DNA of 64,000 bases from Acinetobacter sp. C32I (GCF_023702715.1 NZ_CP098480.1:4030001-4094000); one strand, 5' to 3'; positions 9,738 through 20,280 are shown, counted from the stretch's first letter. Notes: a model not told the origin generated them from the letters alone. Program-made: numbers and translations.

Positions 9738-10028
9738 ATGAGCAACATTCGTCCATTACATGATCGTGTTGTGATTCGTCGCGTAGAAGAAGAAACTAAA
9801 ACGGCTGGTGGTATTTTACTTCCAGGTTCTGCTGCTGAAAAACCATCTCAAGGTGAAGTAATTGCAGTAGGTAATGGTCAAATCACTGACAATGGCGTTC
9901 GCGCTTTAGACGTTAAAGTTGGCGATAAAGTATTGTTCGGTACTTATGCAGGTACAACAGTAAAAGTAAGCGGTGAAGAGCTCTTGATCATGAAAGAGTC
10001 AGACATCTTAGCGGTACTTGAAGGCTAA
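9738..10028 (+). CDS. groS: Co-chaperonin GroES
   Basis: GroES is the 10-kDa heptameric lid of the GroEL folding chamber in the cytosol. The 96-residue product starts [15 protein letters not shown] and keeps the mobile loop ([15 protein letters not shown]) and the C-terminal [10 protein letters not shown]. The start is ATG 9738, because GGAG at 9728-9731 is ideally spaced; the upstream in-frame ATG at 9726 would give four extra residues that the family lacks. It is 58 bases upstream of groEL in the same direction, behind a sigma-32 promoter, so the two form the classical groESL operon. Confidence 0.98.
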   Translation: MSNIRPLHDRVVIRRVEEETKTAGGILLPGSAAEKPSQGEVIAVGNGQITDNGVRALDVKVGDKVLFGTYAGTTVKVSGEELLIMKESDILAVLEG

Positions 10029-10068
10029 TCGGCACATAACTCACAAATTATCAGATACAGTAATTTAA

Positions 10069-11721
<1,653 letters not shown>

Positions 11722-11740
11722 TACATCTCTGTCTAGATCA

Positions 11741-11772
11741 AAAAAATCCCTGCCTATGCAGGGATTTTTTTT
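11741..11772 (+). terminator. Terminator between groEL and dgkA
   Basis: The stem ATCCCTGC/GCAGGGAT has a CTAT loop and is flanked by an A run and a T run, so it should work in both directions. It lies between the convergent groEL and dgkA genes. Confidence 0.9.
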
Positions 11773-11792
11773 ATGTGCCAAATATTGAATGC

Positions 11793-12167
11793 TTATTTAA
11801 ATAAAATAATCGTCCAAGTAAAAAAGATAATCGCCAAGGAAACAAATTGCGCAGCACTGCCCATATCTTTTGCATTCTTAGATAGCGGATTCTTTTCTAA
11901 CGAAACGCGGTCCACTACAGCTTCGATGGCCGAATTAAATAGCTCTACAATAATCGCCAACAAACAGACCGCTACCATCAGGGCTTGTTCAACAGCTGAG
12001 ACATGAATGAAAAAACTCAGTGGAATGAGAATAATATTCAGCAATAGAACTTGTCGGAAGGCGGCTTCATAACGGAACGCTGCTTTAAAGCCAGCAACTG
12101 AATAGCCTGTTGCATTTAAAATCCGTTTAATACCATTTTTGCCTTTATAGGGAGAGTATTGCGTCAT
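11793..12167 (-). CDS. dgkA: Diacylglycerol kinase DgkA (small integral-membrane type)
   Basis: DgkA phosphorylates diacylglycerol to phosphatidic acid in the inner membrane, recycling the diacylglycerol left by membrane-derived oligosaccharide or LPS modification. The 124-residue product starts MTQYSPYKGKNGIKRI and contains the family signature ELFNSAIEAVVDR followed by KDMGSAAQFVSL. Three hydrophobic segments fit the usual topology. The ATG at 12167 was chosen because the 64 residues in frame upstream are unlike DgkA. The gene is convergent with groEL and divergent from pdxB. Confidence 0.95.
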   Translation of the reverse strand: MTQYSPYKGKNGIKRILNATGYSVAGFKAAFRYEAAFRQVLLLNIILIPLSFFIHVSAVEQALMVAVCLLAIIVELFNSAIEAVVDRVSLEKNPLSKNAKDMGSAAQFVSLAIIFFTWTIILFK

Positions 12168-12357
12168 TACGATAGAGGAATGAGAGAAAGCCTTAGTATA
12201 AGAGCAAAGATGTTGCAGTAAATTGGCAATATGTCGCATGCGTGTACCATGAGCCACAGTTTTCTGCCATAAATCTCTACAAAGCTTGCATTTATAAATT
12301 GTCAATTTGTGCTGTGCTAAGGATAATAAGCACAGAATTATTGAAGGACATTTCTGC

Positions 12358-13425
12358 ATGAAAATTATCGCAGATGAAAATTTGGCATTTACCGATTATT
12401 TCTTTGCGGAATTTGCGGAAATACAACATCGAGCAGGGCGTACCCTGACCCATGCGGATGTACAGGATGCGGATGCACTTTTAGTTCGTTCAGTGACCAA
12501 AGTGAACCATGCCTTAATTGATCAGAGTAAAATTAAGTTTGTAGGCAGTGCCACAATTGGTACAGATCACCTTGATATTCAAGCCTTAGAACAACAACAT
12601 ATTGCGTGGAGTAATGCCGCGGGTTGTAATGCACAAGCTGTTGCAGAATATGTGATTACCGCATTACTACATTTAGATATTAATCTCTTGGAAAAAAATA
12701 AAGCCTTCACTTTAGCCATTGTTGGTTTGGGCAATGTCGGTAGCCGCCTTGCTGTGATGGCTCAACTTCTCGGCTGGAATGTGATTGGTTATGATCCTTA
12801 TGTGCAATTAGGCGGTATTGAAAATGTCTCTTTTGACGAGCTGTTAAAACGTGCCGATGCCATTTCAATCCATGTGCCTTTAACCTTATCAGGTGATTTC
12901 CCGACACAGCATTTATTTGATGCGGCTGCTTTGGCTGCAATGAAACCCTCTGCTATTTTAATCAATAGTGCACGTGGGCCTGTGATTGAACAGGCTGCAT
13001 TAATGGCAGATATTATCGCGACGCAGCGTCAAGTTGTACTGGATGTATTTGAGTTTGAACCTGAGATTCCTGAGCAATTACTGGATGTATTGGCATTAGC
13101 AACACCACATATTGCAGGCTATAGTCTGGAAGGTAAGGCCAGAGGAACACAGATGATCTATCAAGCTTTCTGCGATAAATTTTCTTATCAAGCCTCGAAG
13201 CGTTTTGAGAGTCAATTGCCTCAGGTAGAACAATATTTCGGACAGCAGGATTTAAAAGCTGCGCTTCAACAACATCTGATTCAGATTTATGATATTGCTG
13301 CCGATGATCAGCAACTCCGTGCTTGTGTACAGGCGGGCAAGGTTGAGCAAACAGCATTTGATCTGCTCCGAAAAAATTATCCCTTACGCCGTGAGTGGGC
13401 TGCTCACGGTGGACCAAAAGCATGA
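12358..13425 (+). CDS. pdxB: 4-phosphoerythronate dehydrogenase
   Basis: PdxB oxidises 4-phospho-D-erythronate with NAD, the second step of the DXP-dependent pyridoxal phosphate pathway. The 355-residue protein has the D-2-hydroxyacid dehydrogenase fold. Key features are the Rossmann motif GLGNVGSRLA, the SARG motif (INSARGPVIEQAAL) containing the catalytic Arg, and the catalytic His region in LATPHIAGYS. The C-terminal dimerisation extension is present. ATG 12358 follows GAAGGA with about 9 bases of spacing, so upstream in-frame codons were rejected. The stop overlaps the start of epmA in ATGA, giving a coupled two-gene operon. Confidence 0.94.
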   Translation: MKIIADENLAFTDYFFAEFAEIQHRAGRTLTHADVQDADALLVRSVTKVNHALIDQSKIKFVGSATIGTDHLDIQALEQQHIAWSNAAGCNAQAVAEYVITALLHLDINLLEKNKAFTLAIVGLGNVGSRLAVMAQLLGWNVIGYDPYVQLGGIENVSFDELLKRADAISIHVPLTLSGDFPTQHLFDAAALAAMKPSAILINSARGPVIEQAALMADIIATQRQVVLDVFEFEPEIPEQLLDVLALATPHIAGYSLEGKARGTQMIYQAFCDKFSYQASKRFESQLPQVEQYFGQQDLKAALQQHLIQIYDIAADDQQLRACVQAGKVEQTAFDLLRKNYPLRREWAAHGGPKA

Positions 13426-14405
13426 GTCAAGCAATGAAAACTTACCAACCGACCTGTTCAATTGATGCCTTAAAAGCGCGTGCAGAGATGTACAGCAAGA
13501 TTCGTCAGTTCTTTGTTCAGCGGCAAATACTTGAGGTTGAAACCCCGATTTTGTCTCAGGCAGGCGTGACAGATGTACATTTGGCTTCTGTTCAAGTACA
13601 GCGTCATATTCACGGTAAATTAAATACTCAGTATTTACAGACCTCGCCTGAATTTCCAATGAAACGTTTATTGGCCAGTGGCAGTGGTCCGATTTATCAA
13701 ATCTGTAAAGTGTTCCGTGATGATGAGCATGGGCGTAAGCACAACAGTGAATTTACGATGCTGGAATGGTATCGACCGGGATTAGACTTAAAGGGCTTGA
13801 TGCATGAAACTGCGGAGCTGTTAGAAACCTGTTTGGCACATCGTTTTGGTGATATTCGTCCTATTGTTCTCAGTTATAAGCATGCTTTTCAGGATCGTTT
13901 GGAGATTAATCCTTTGCAAGCCAGCTTGAAACAACTCAAAGATACAGCCAATCGTGTTGGGCTTAATCTTGATTTGGGTGATGATCGTCTAGCTTATATG
14001 GACCTGTTATTCTCGCACTTTGTCGAACCTAGTCTGGGCTTCGATGCACCTGTATTTTTGACCGATTTTCCACCTGAAATGGCATCACTGGCAAAAGTGA
14101 AACAGGATGAAGATGGTGAATCCGTTGCAGCTCGTTTTGAGGTGTATATCGAAGGTTTAGAGCTGGCCAATGCCTATGATGAGTTATTAGATGCTGAGGT
14201 TTTAGCATCACGTTTTGAGGCGGATAATGCGGAACGTGCGAAGCAGGACTTAGCCGTGATTCCAACGGATCAGTACTTATTGGCAGCTTTACCAAATATG
14301 CCTGAATGTTCGGGTATTGCCTTGGGGATTGACCGCTTACTCATGGTTGCGATGAATCAAGTCAAAATTGATCAAGTGATTGCATTCCCAGCAGAGATTG
14401 CCTAG
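13422..14405 (+). CDS. epmA: EF-P beta-lysylation protein (lysyltransferase) EpmA
   Basis: EpmA (PoxA/GenX/YjeA) attaches (R)-beta-lysine to a conserved lysine of elongation factor P, which relieves ribosome stalling at polyproline. The 327-residue protein is a class II lysyl-tRNA synthetase catalytic core without the anticodon-binding domain. Motif 2 (VFRDDEHGRKHNSEFTMLEW) and motif 3 (GIALGIDRLLM) are clear. The start ATG at 13422 overlaps the pdxB stop by four bases. No epmB or efp gene is in the window. Coupling to pdxB is notable because the partner EpmB, a KamA-like lysine 2,3-aminomutase, is PLP-dependent, but a functional link is only a suggestion. Confidence 0.95.
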   Translation: MSQAMKTYQPTCSIDALKARAEMYSKIRQFFVQRQILEVETPILSQAGVTDVHLASVQVQRHIHGKLNTQYLQTSPEFPMKRLLASGSGPIYQICKVFRDDEHGRKHNSEFTMLEWYRPGLDLKGLMHETAELLETCLAHRFGDIRPIVLSYKHAFQDRLEINPLQASLKQLKDTANRVGLNLDLGDDRLAYMDLLFSHFVEPSLGFDAPVFLTDFPPEMASLAKVKQDEDGESVAARFEVYIEGLELANAYDELLDAEVLASRFEADNAERAKQDLAVIPTDQYLLAALPNMPECSGIALGIDRLLMVAMNQVKIDQVIAFPAEIA

Positions 14406-14423
14406 GGTTTTTATTTTCAATCC

Positions 14424-15551
14424 TTATAGAAGTTGCATTAATAGCTGCATCAACTCACTTTGGCGATGTGTTCGGGTTTTTTTAAAAATTGATTGCAGAT
14501 GCTTCTTCACCGTATCCGCTTGAATTTCATGTGAAAGGGCAATTTCTTTGGTGGTTTTACCTTCTAGAAGTTGCTCACATATTTTATGTTCAACAGGCGT
14601 AAACATAAACAGCTGGGTACAGATGTCTTTTTGATATTTTGGCTTCTGTTTTAATCCAGAGAAGGTTGCAAGTAAGACTGGACGAAGGCCAAAAATCTTA
14701 TGCGTTTTTTCTGGGCTGAGTAAATCTAGCGTTAAGAATAAGTGTTGATCCAGCAGCATGATTTTAGACCGTTTATGATTCGTCTGCTCTGGATTGTTTT
14801 TATAATGACGCTCCAATTCAATTAGGTTTTGATCAAACTGAATTTGCCTGTTTTCACTGAAAATAAAGCGACGTTGTTGGATTTGGATGTGTGGATTCTG
14901 TTTCAGTAACTGCTCAGCTTCAGCATTAATTTCTAAGATATCTCCATTGAGATTAATAATGGCAATGGGCTGGTTCATTTTTTGGATTAACTGTGACCCC
15001 AGTAAGGTCATAGTAGAGTATTCAAAATGATGGCGATATTGTTGAATTTTTTGTTGTACGATCGGCAAAATTTCATAAATCGGCTGAAGTTCAGTACAGC
15101 TTAATGCACCACGCTCAGGGCTGGTGAGAAAAGCGAGTAATACACAGACTTTATGATCATAAATGATTTGGATGGCTGAACAGAAACGTAGATCTAATGG
15201 TTGTAAAACACGTTGGTAAACTTGAGTCTGGGTGATTTCATGCTCTTGAAAGTGTTGAATGCAATGCATCCATCCCGTCATTGGCCCCAAAAGCATTTTC
15301 TTTAAACGTGGGTCGTCATCAATATCTAAACGAATTTGAGTGAGTGCCGCTTGTTCAAGTTGATGTGCATCAAAATTGACGCCGTGGTGCACACTAAATG
15401 AAAGTGCTTGGACTTCGAGATCAACGGCTAAAAGTTGTGAGGCTTGAACATTGAAATAATGATTCAATTGTTCCAAGAAAATAATCCAATCATCAGCATG
15501 CTGAACTTTATTCAAGATGTCCATGACAGGGCGATGCTGGGTTAAATTCAT
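14424..15551 (-). CDS. LuxR-type helix-turn-helix transcriptional regulator
   Basis: This 375-residue regulator has a C-terminal LuxR-type DNA-binding domain at about residues 310-372, with the recognisable pattern FTPVEHKICEQLLEGKTTKEIA. A central segment (about 200-290) that includes INLNGDILEINAEAEQLL reads like a PAS-type sensory domain. The N-terminal 190 residues are not recognised. There is no receiver domain or signal peptide, so it is probably a one-component cytosolic regulator sensing a small ligand. It is convergent with epmA and no target gene is obvious; the small lipoprotein at 15747-15908 is the nearest upstream gene on the same strand. Confidence 0.8.
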   Translation of the reverse strand: MNLTQHRPVMDILNKVQHADDWIIFLEQLNHYFNVQASQLLAVDLEVQALSFSVHHGVNFDAHQLEQAALTQIRLDIDDDPRLKKMLLGPMTGWMHCIQHFQEHEITQTQVYQRVLQPLDLRFCSAIQIIYDHKVCVLLAFLTSPERGALSCTELQPIYEILPIVQQKIQQYRHHFEYSTMTLLGSQLIQKMNQPIAIINLNGDILEINAEAEQLLKQNPHIQIQQRRFIFSENRQIQFDQNLIELERHYKNNPEQTNHKRSKIMLLDQHLFLTLDLLSPEKTHKIFGLRPVLLATFSGLKQKPKYQKDICTQLFMFTPVEHKICEQLLEGKTTKEIALSHEIQADTVKKHLQSIFKKTRTHRQSELMQLLMQLL

Positions 15552-15707
15552 CTAAAAACCCCATTAAAAGAATAGAATAAATTTCCATATAGTTTATATG
15601 GATTTTAACTAAATGAAATTATTAAATTAAAAAAATGTGATTTGTTAGGCAATGATCTGACGAAATTGGTGTTTTTTGTTAAATCATTTTAAGGAGAATA
15701 AGTATGA

Positions 15708-15740
15708 ATATGCCTAAACTGGATAGTAGTTTAGGCATAT
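15708..15740 (-). terminator. 13-bp perfect hairpin after the small lipoprotein gene
   Basis: ATATGCCTAAACT (15708-15720) and AGTTTAGGCATAT (15728-15740) form a perfect 13-bp stem with a 7-base loop, just past the stop of the minus-strand lipoprotein. The sequence after it on that strand is T-rich but not a clean U tract, so termination is likely but not certain. Confidence 0.6.
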
Positions 15741-15746
15741 TGGAGT

Positions 15747-15908
15747 TTAACAACGTCCTTTCTTGGCTTGTCCTGGTGGGCAAAAATCACCGCGACCATC
15801 ATGATGGTTGTCTGGATCAACAACCACACTACCATGCGGGGTATGTACGGCACAGGCTGATAAGCCGAATGTAAGTAACGTGCTGAAGCAGAGCAGTATT
15901 ATTTTCAT
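15747..15908 (-). CDS. Small predicted lipoprotein, 53 residues
   Basis: This short gene lies between the LuxR-type regulator and the sulfatase-modifying enzyme gene. The product begins MKIILLCFSTLLTFGLSAC and carries a lipobox (LSAC) with Cys19 as the predicted lipidated residue, so the mature protein would be only 35 residues. The mature part is rich in His, Asp and Gly, with an HHDGRGDFCPPG stretch and a C-terminal KKGRC; its two further cysteines could form a disulphide. A strong hairpin follows the stop. The Asp/His content hints at metal binding, but I do not recognise the family and assign no function. Confidence 0.7.
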   Translation of the reverse strand: MKIILLCFSTLLTFGLSACAVHTPHGSVVVDPDNHHDGRGDFCPPGQAKKGRC

Positions 15909-16003
15909 CCTTGCATCCTATTGTTATGGCTTTCCCTTCTACTGTAAATCGATCAGTCGGTTTCAGCTAGCAGAATGATGCAGGTTTTTAACAGAGATTT
16001 GTA

Positions 16004-17008
16004 TCATTCGGCTGTACGTAAAACAGTTCTAAATCCGACATGCGTAGCCGCCAAATCAAATTCTTGTGGATAGCGACTGCTGTTGCGATAACGGGCGCAA
16101 AAGTTGGAGGCACATAAAAAAGAGCCACCTTTCAGCACGTATTGTGTTGCGGTGCTGTTTTGTTGACGCAGTTCTGCATAATTGCCCATGTGCTGATCAT
16201 GTGCGCCGTGATAAACAGATGAGGTCCATTCCCAGACATTGCCAATCATATCGAACAGCTTAAAGGCATTAGCAGGGTAACAGCCGACGGGTGCGACACT
16301 TTGAAAATGATCTTCAGCCGTATTATTGAAAGGAAATTCACCTTGCCAATAATTGGCTTGCGGATGTTGATGGGCATCCTGTGGTGCTTGGTGTAAAGGG
16401 GTGTCGGTTTTCGAACCAGCCTTGGCAGCGTATTCCCATTCTTGCTCTGTAGGTAAATCCCGACCCAACCAAACGGCATAATGCTCTGCATCATTTTGAG
16501 TGACATAGCGAACAGGTTCAGAAGGTAATGGAGGTTGACCCTGAACACCATTCGGCGTTTTCCATGTGTAATCTGCTTTCAGCTGCCACCATTGTTTTGG
16601 ATTATTTGTATCTGGCGAAAATACCGCAGCCTGTTTCTGTTTTTCAGCATCAGTGATATAGCCTGTAGCTTTGATGAAACTGGAGAATTGAGCAACGGTC
16701 ACTTCGGTTTGATCAATCCAAAAACCTGCTACTTGGCGTTGTGCTTGGCCAAAATTCAATTCATCAGGGTAGGCTAAGTTTGAACCCAGTTGAAATGAAC
16801 CTTTGGGAATCTGCACCATGCCCGCGGTTTTACTGTTTTGCCATGCCTCAGGTAAGCCCGAATACTGTTGGCATTGAGACAACGAGCCTAGCTGTACTAC
16901 TGAGCTACTTTGCATAGCTGCATGACTTGTAGGATCAGGCTTCGCTTTGCTACAGCCTGTCACGAGGGACAGGCTGCTGATTGAAACTAAAAAGCAAATC
17001 CACTTCAT
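16004..17008 (-). CDS. Formylglycine-generating enzyme (sulfatase maturase), predicted lipoprotein
   Basis: The product belongs to the SUMF1/FGE family, which oxidises the active-site cysteine of type I sulfatases to formylglycine using oxygen and copper. The C-terminal active site is intact: GGSFLCASNFCARYRNSSR, with Cys299 and Cys304 in the C-x4-C arrangement followed by the RYR that marks true FGEs rather than other SUMF1-like proteins. The N-terminus MKWICFLVSISSLSLVTGC is a lipoprotein signal with lipobox VTGC, so the enzyme should act in the periplasm, which is unusual because bacterial FGEs are normally cytosolic. Its ATG overlaps the sulfatase stop in ATGA, so enzyme and substrate are co-translated. 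The length of 334 residues is typical. Confidence 0.9.
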   Translation of the reverse strand: MKWICFLVSISSLSLVTGCSKAKPDPTSHAAMQSSSVVQLGSLSQCQQYSGLPEAWQNSKTAGMVQIPKGSFQLGSNLAYPDELNFGQAQRQVAGFWIDQTEVTVAQFSSFIKATGYITDAEKQKQAAVFSPDTNNPKQWWQLKADYTWKTPNGVQGQPPLPSEPVRYVTQNDAEHYAVWLGRDLPTEQEWEYAAKAGSKTDTPLHQAPQDAHQHPQANYWQGEFPFNNTAEDHFQSVAPVGCYPANAFKLFDMIGNVWEWTSSVYHGAHDQHMGNYAELRQQNSTATQYVLKGGSFLCASNFCARYRNSSRYPQEFDLAATHVGFRTVLRTAE

Positions 17009-18687
17009 TTACGGAAATATTCCTGAACGCCATTTTGTTGAGTGTATTTGTTATAGATATCAACAAGTTCTTGTAGCTTAGCAGGCTGATCTTGAGCAAG
17101 ATTCTGAGTTTCACCACGATCATTCTTAAGGTTATACAATTCCCAAGTACCTGTGCCAAGTTCTGACTTGCCTTGTAATGCAATTTTCCAGTCGCCTTGA
17201 CATGCATATTTACTGCCATGCAGTTCATCGGCAAAACTGAAATTGGCAGGGCGAATGGCTTGCGCTTTATTATCGAGTACAGGTTTCCACGAATAGCCGC
17301 TTGGGGTATTGATTTGACGGCCTTTGTATTGACCTTGTGGGACGGCAATATTGGCATAGTCGAGGACAGTTGGGAACACATCCAAGACTGAGGCAAAGCC
17401 ATGATGCGTGGCTTGGGCTTTGCTTTGATAAGGGAGCTTCACAATTGCAGGTGCTGTGGTTGCGCCTTCACCTGCAGTGTCTTTCCAGAGATGGAAGGGT
17501 GCAGCGCTGACTTCAGCCCAACGTGGCCCAACATAGTGGTAAGAGCTTGATGTCCCCACGTTATTAATGCTGTTATCAAAACCTGACTCAGCCCCATAAT
17601 TGCCACGAATAAAACCTTCTGCACCGTTATCGGAAACAAAGAAAATTAAAGTGTTGTCATATAAGTTATTACGTTTTAGATACTGAATCACTCGACCAAT
17701 ATTGGCATCCAGATTTTCCACCATACCGGCGTAGATTTCCATTCTGCGTGCTTCAAGCGCTTTTTGTTCGGTTGAAAGCTCATTCCACTTAGCATATTTT
17801 TGTGGTGCATTTGGTGTTTCGATTGGTTCTGCCGCTTTAAAATTTGCTGGAATTAGTCCGAGTTGTTTTTGGCGGGCTATGCGTGCATCGCGAATCACAT
17901 CATAGCCAGCATCATAAACACCACGATAACGATCGCGATATTCAGCAGGTGCTTGTAAAGGCCAATGCGGTGCAGTGTAAGCCGCATAGGCAAAGAACGG
18001 TTTACCTGAGTTTTTACCTGATTCTAGATAGCTGATCAGTTTGTCGGTGAAGTAGTTGGTAGAGAAGAAATCATCAGGTAAGGATGAAATCGGCACTTGT
18101 TTGCCATCTTCTGTATACGTTGCATTACGCTTATAGGCACTTGGTGCTTGTTTAAAATGTAAGTCTAAGCCTTGCAATAGCGTAAATGAATGATCAAAAC
18201 CTTTGGCATGGGCGTTGGTTGCATCGGTTAAACCCAAGTGCCATTTGCCACTGATATAAGTTCGATAACCATTGTCTTTCAGGACTTCGGCAATCGAGAG
18301 TGAGCGTTCGTTTAAATAACCCTCATAACCCGGTTGACCTTTTAGATGCTCAGGTGTGAGCTCAGCCATTGCACCAATCCCTGCTAAATGGTGATCAGTC
18401 CCCGAAATCAATTGTGAGCGTGTTGGAGAGCAGGTTGGAGCGGTATGATAATCCGTTAAAATACGACCTGCTCGGGTCAGTTCATCGATATTCGGGGTAT
18501 GAATTTCCCCACCAAAAGCGCCTAAGTCGGAATAGCCTAAGTCATCTGCCATGATGAATAAAATATTGGGTTGTTTCTTGGTTTCAACCACGGTATTGGA
18601 GTCATTAGAATCATTATTGCTGCATGCTGAAATCGAAAGGCTAAATAATGCAATTGAAAGTGTGCTCAGAAGGCTGTTACGAGACAT
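17005..18687 (-). CDS. Arylsulfatase, cysteine-type, predicted lipoprotein
   Basis: This 560-residue sulfatase hydrolyses sulfate esters, probably of aryl or alkyl type, releasing sulfate in the periplasm. The signal MSRNSLLSTLSIALFSLSISAC ends in a lipobox with Cys22. The metal-site motif NILFIMADDLGYSD lies at about 41-54. The sulfatase signature TCSPTRSQLISG has Cys86 in the C-x-P-x-R context that FGE converts to formylglycine. Downstream blocks SGKWHLG and FVSDNGAEG hold further catalytic residues. It is the first gene of a two-gene unit with its maturase. The substrate is unknown. Sulfur scavenging under sulfate limitation is a plausible role, though no CysB or SsuD-type neighbour supports this. 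Confidence 0.93.
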   Translation of the reverse strand: MSRNSLLSTLSIALFSLSISACSNNDSNDSNTVVETKKQPNILFIMADDLGYSDLGAFGGEIHTPNIDELTRAGRILTDYHTAPTCSPTRSQLISGTDHHLAGIGAMAELTPEHLKGQPGYEGYLNERSLSIAEVLKDNGYRTYISGKWHLGLTDATNAHAKGFDHSFTLLQGLDLHFKQAPSAYKRNATYTEDGKQVPISSLPDDFFSTNYFTDKLISYLESGKNSGKPFFAYAAYTAPHWPLQAPAEYRDRYRGVYDAGYDVIRDARIARQKQLGLIPANFKAAEPIETPNAPQKYAKWNELSTEQKALEARRMEIYAGMVENLDANIGRVIQYLKRNNLYDNTLIFFVSDNGAEGFIRGNYGAESGFDNSINNVGTSSSYHYVGPRWAEVSAAPFHLWKDTAGEGATTAPAIVKLPYQSKAQATHHGFASVLDVFPTVLDYANIAVPQGQYKGRQINTPSGYSWKPVLDNKAQAIRPANFSFADELHGSKYACQGDWKIALQGKSELGTGTWELYNLKNDRGETQNLAQDQPAKLQELVDIYNKYTQQNGVQEYFRK

Positions 18688-18782
18688 GAGAATCGACTTA
18701 ATTTTATCAAAGAATTAGGGCGAGTTTAGAGAGATGATTTTTATGATAAAAATAATTAAAATTTGATTGTTAATCTAAAAAA

Positions 18783-18811
18783 AAGAAAAGCCCCAATACA
18801 GGGCTTATTTC
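18783..18811 (-). terminator. Terminator of the rhomboid gene
   Basis: Read on the minus strand, AAGCCC pairs with GGGCTT around a short loop and is followed by TTCTTTTTTT, directly after the rhomboid stop at 18821. Confidence 0.8.
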
Positions 18812-18820
18812 TAAGATAAT

Positions 18821-19438
18821 TTAAAATGGGATTTTGGTGAGTTGATTCAAGAAATGAGGAATAACCCTTGGCTCCAAGATGATGGTCACCACCACACCAT
18901 AAGCAGCCCCCCAGAGATGCGCACTGTGGTTGATATTGCTATTGCCGCGTTTACCTGACCAGATGCTATAAGCTACATATAAAATCGCAAAAATAATTGC
19001 AGGAACAGGAATGAAGAACACAAAGATCAAGTTCCAAGGTTGGAACAGGATATAGGCAAACAGGACTGCTGAAACTGCACCAGAAGCACCTAAGCTCGCC
19101 CATTGTGCATCATGGCGATGTTTTAGATAGCTCGGTAAAATCGCGACAATCAATCCGCCCAAATAGAACAAAACAAAGCCCATGTCATAGAAAAACTGAC
19201 GATAGAAGCTTTCAATAATATTGCCGAAGAAAAACAGCGTAATCATATTGAACAAGAGGTGCGTACCATCGGCATGAATAAAGCCATGCGTGATAAAACG
19301 ATCATATTGTCCACGCTGCATTGCGGGAGGCCAGAAAATTAAACGGTTCATCACCGCCTGATTGGAGAAGGCCAATAAGGAAATTGCAACGGTAATAATG
19401 ATCAGAGTCACAGTGTGACCAAAGGGTAGATGTAACAT
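18821..19438 (-). CDS. Rhomboid family intramembrane serine protease
   Basis: This 205-residue polytopic protein has about six hydrophobic segments and the rhomboid catalytic features: the nucleophile motif GASGAVSAVL in one membrane helix, the His-containing helix motif NHSAHLWGAAYG, and the oxyanion-related HLLFNM near residue 60. It would cleave single-pass membrane proteins within the inner membrane. Substrates are unknown. It is transcribed divergently from nfuA and ends in a clear terminator. A second rhomboid, longer and with a different start, lies at 29805-30611, so this stretch carries two paralogues. Confidence 0.92.
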   Translation of the reverse strand: MLHLPFGHTVTLIIITVAISLLAFSNQAVMNRLIFWPPAMQRGQYDRFITHGFIHADGTHLLFNMITLFFFGNIIESFYRQFFYDMGFVLFYLGGLIVAILPSYLKHRHDAQWASLGASGAVSAVLFAYILFQPWNLIFVFFIPVPAIIFAILYVAYSIWSGKRGNSNINHSAHLWGAAYGVVVTIILEPRVIPHFLNQLTKIPF

Positions 19439-19591
19439 ATAGGTTTTAAATTGATCAGTGTCTAAGCAATAATGCCATTAAAAACTTAATAAACAATGAT
19501 CTTGCATAGAATTCCTACAAAAATGGTTGATTTTTTTTAATTACCCTCCATCTTCGGTTAATATAACGACATCAGCTTGAGGATTATTGTT

Positions 19592-20230
19592 ATGTCGACT
19601 GAGAACACCAACACTGCTGTCGCAGAAGAAATTCCAAACCTTTTAATTACTCCCTCTGCACAAGAGTATTTAGGTGATTTATTAGCAAAGCAGAATACCC
19701 CAGGAATTGGCGTTCGTGTTTTTGTAGAGCATCCTGGTACTCCACGTGCTGAATGTTGTATGGCATATAGTGCACCTGAAGAAGTGGTGCCAACAGACTA
19801 TAAACAGGATTATCCTAATTTTCCTGCTTATGTTGATGCGCCATCAATTCCGTATTTGGTTGATGCAGTGATTGACTACAACAAAGATCGTTTTGGTGGT
19901 CAATTAACCTTCCGTGCACCAAACTCGAAAGTGCCACGTGTTGGTCCAGACGCTTCAATTGAAGAGCGTATTACCTATGTACTGCAATCTGAAATTAATC
20001 CAGGTCTGGAAGGACATGGCGGTAATTGTAGTTTAGTCGAAGTGAATAATGATCCAGAACATGGTCTGACTGCTGTATTGAAATTCGGTGGTGGTTGCCA
20101 AGGTTGTTCTGCGATTGATGTTACCTTGAAGCAAGGTGTGGAAACCACTTTAAGACAGCATGTGCCAGAGTTGCAGCGTGTAGTGGACCAAACCGATCAT
20201 ACACAAGCAGAAGGCGCTTATTTCAAATAA
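19592..20230 (+). CDS. nfuA: Fe-S cluster carrier NfuA
   Basis: NfuA carries [4Fe-4S] clusters and delivers them to client apoproteins, particularly under oxidative stress or iron limitation. The 212-residue protein has an N-terminal degenerate A-type (HesB/IscA-like) domain and a C-terminal Nfu domain with the cluster-binding CxxC in GGGCQGCSAIDVTL. ATG 19592 follows GAGG at 19579-19582 with 9-base spacing; the TTG in frame at 19577 was rejected. A terminator follows at 20252. The next gene downstream is an iron-related TonB receptor, but it has its own control region. Confidence 0.96.
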   Translation: MSTENTNTAVAEEIPNLLITPSAQEYLGDLLAKQNTPGIGVRVFVEHPGTPRAECCMAYSAPEEVVPTDYKQDYPNFPAYVDAPSIPYLVDAVIDYNKDRFGGQLTFRAPNSKVPRVGPDASIEERITYVLQSEINPGLEGHGGNCSLVEVNNDPEHGLTAVLKFGGGCQGCSAIDVTLKQGVETTLRQHVPELQRVVDQTDHTQAEGAYFK

Positions 20231-20251
20231 TTGCTAGAAAATGAACGTAAT

Positions 20252-20280
20252 AAAAAAAGTCCTTTTGAGGGCTTTTTTTA
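20252..20280 (+). terminator. Terminator of nfuA
   Basis: An A run and AGTCC pair with GGGCT and a T run (one G-T pair) around a TTTTGA loop, 22 bases after the nfuA stop. Confidence 0.8.

Noticed and set aside
11793..12359. Longer DgkA reading frame starting at 12359
   Set aside because: The first 64 residues are unlike DgkA and would run across the divergent promoter region and the pdxB start; the ATG at 12167 gives the normal length.
15704..15874. Plus-strand 56-codon frame with a textbook AAGGAG ribosome site, antisense to the small lipoprotein gene
   Set aside because: The product resembles no protein, and the start region falls inside the 13-bp hairpin. The opposing frame has a far better signal peptide and lipobox. 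Kept only as a curiosity.
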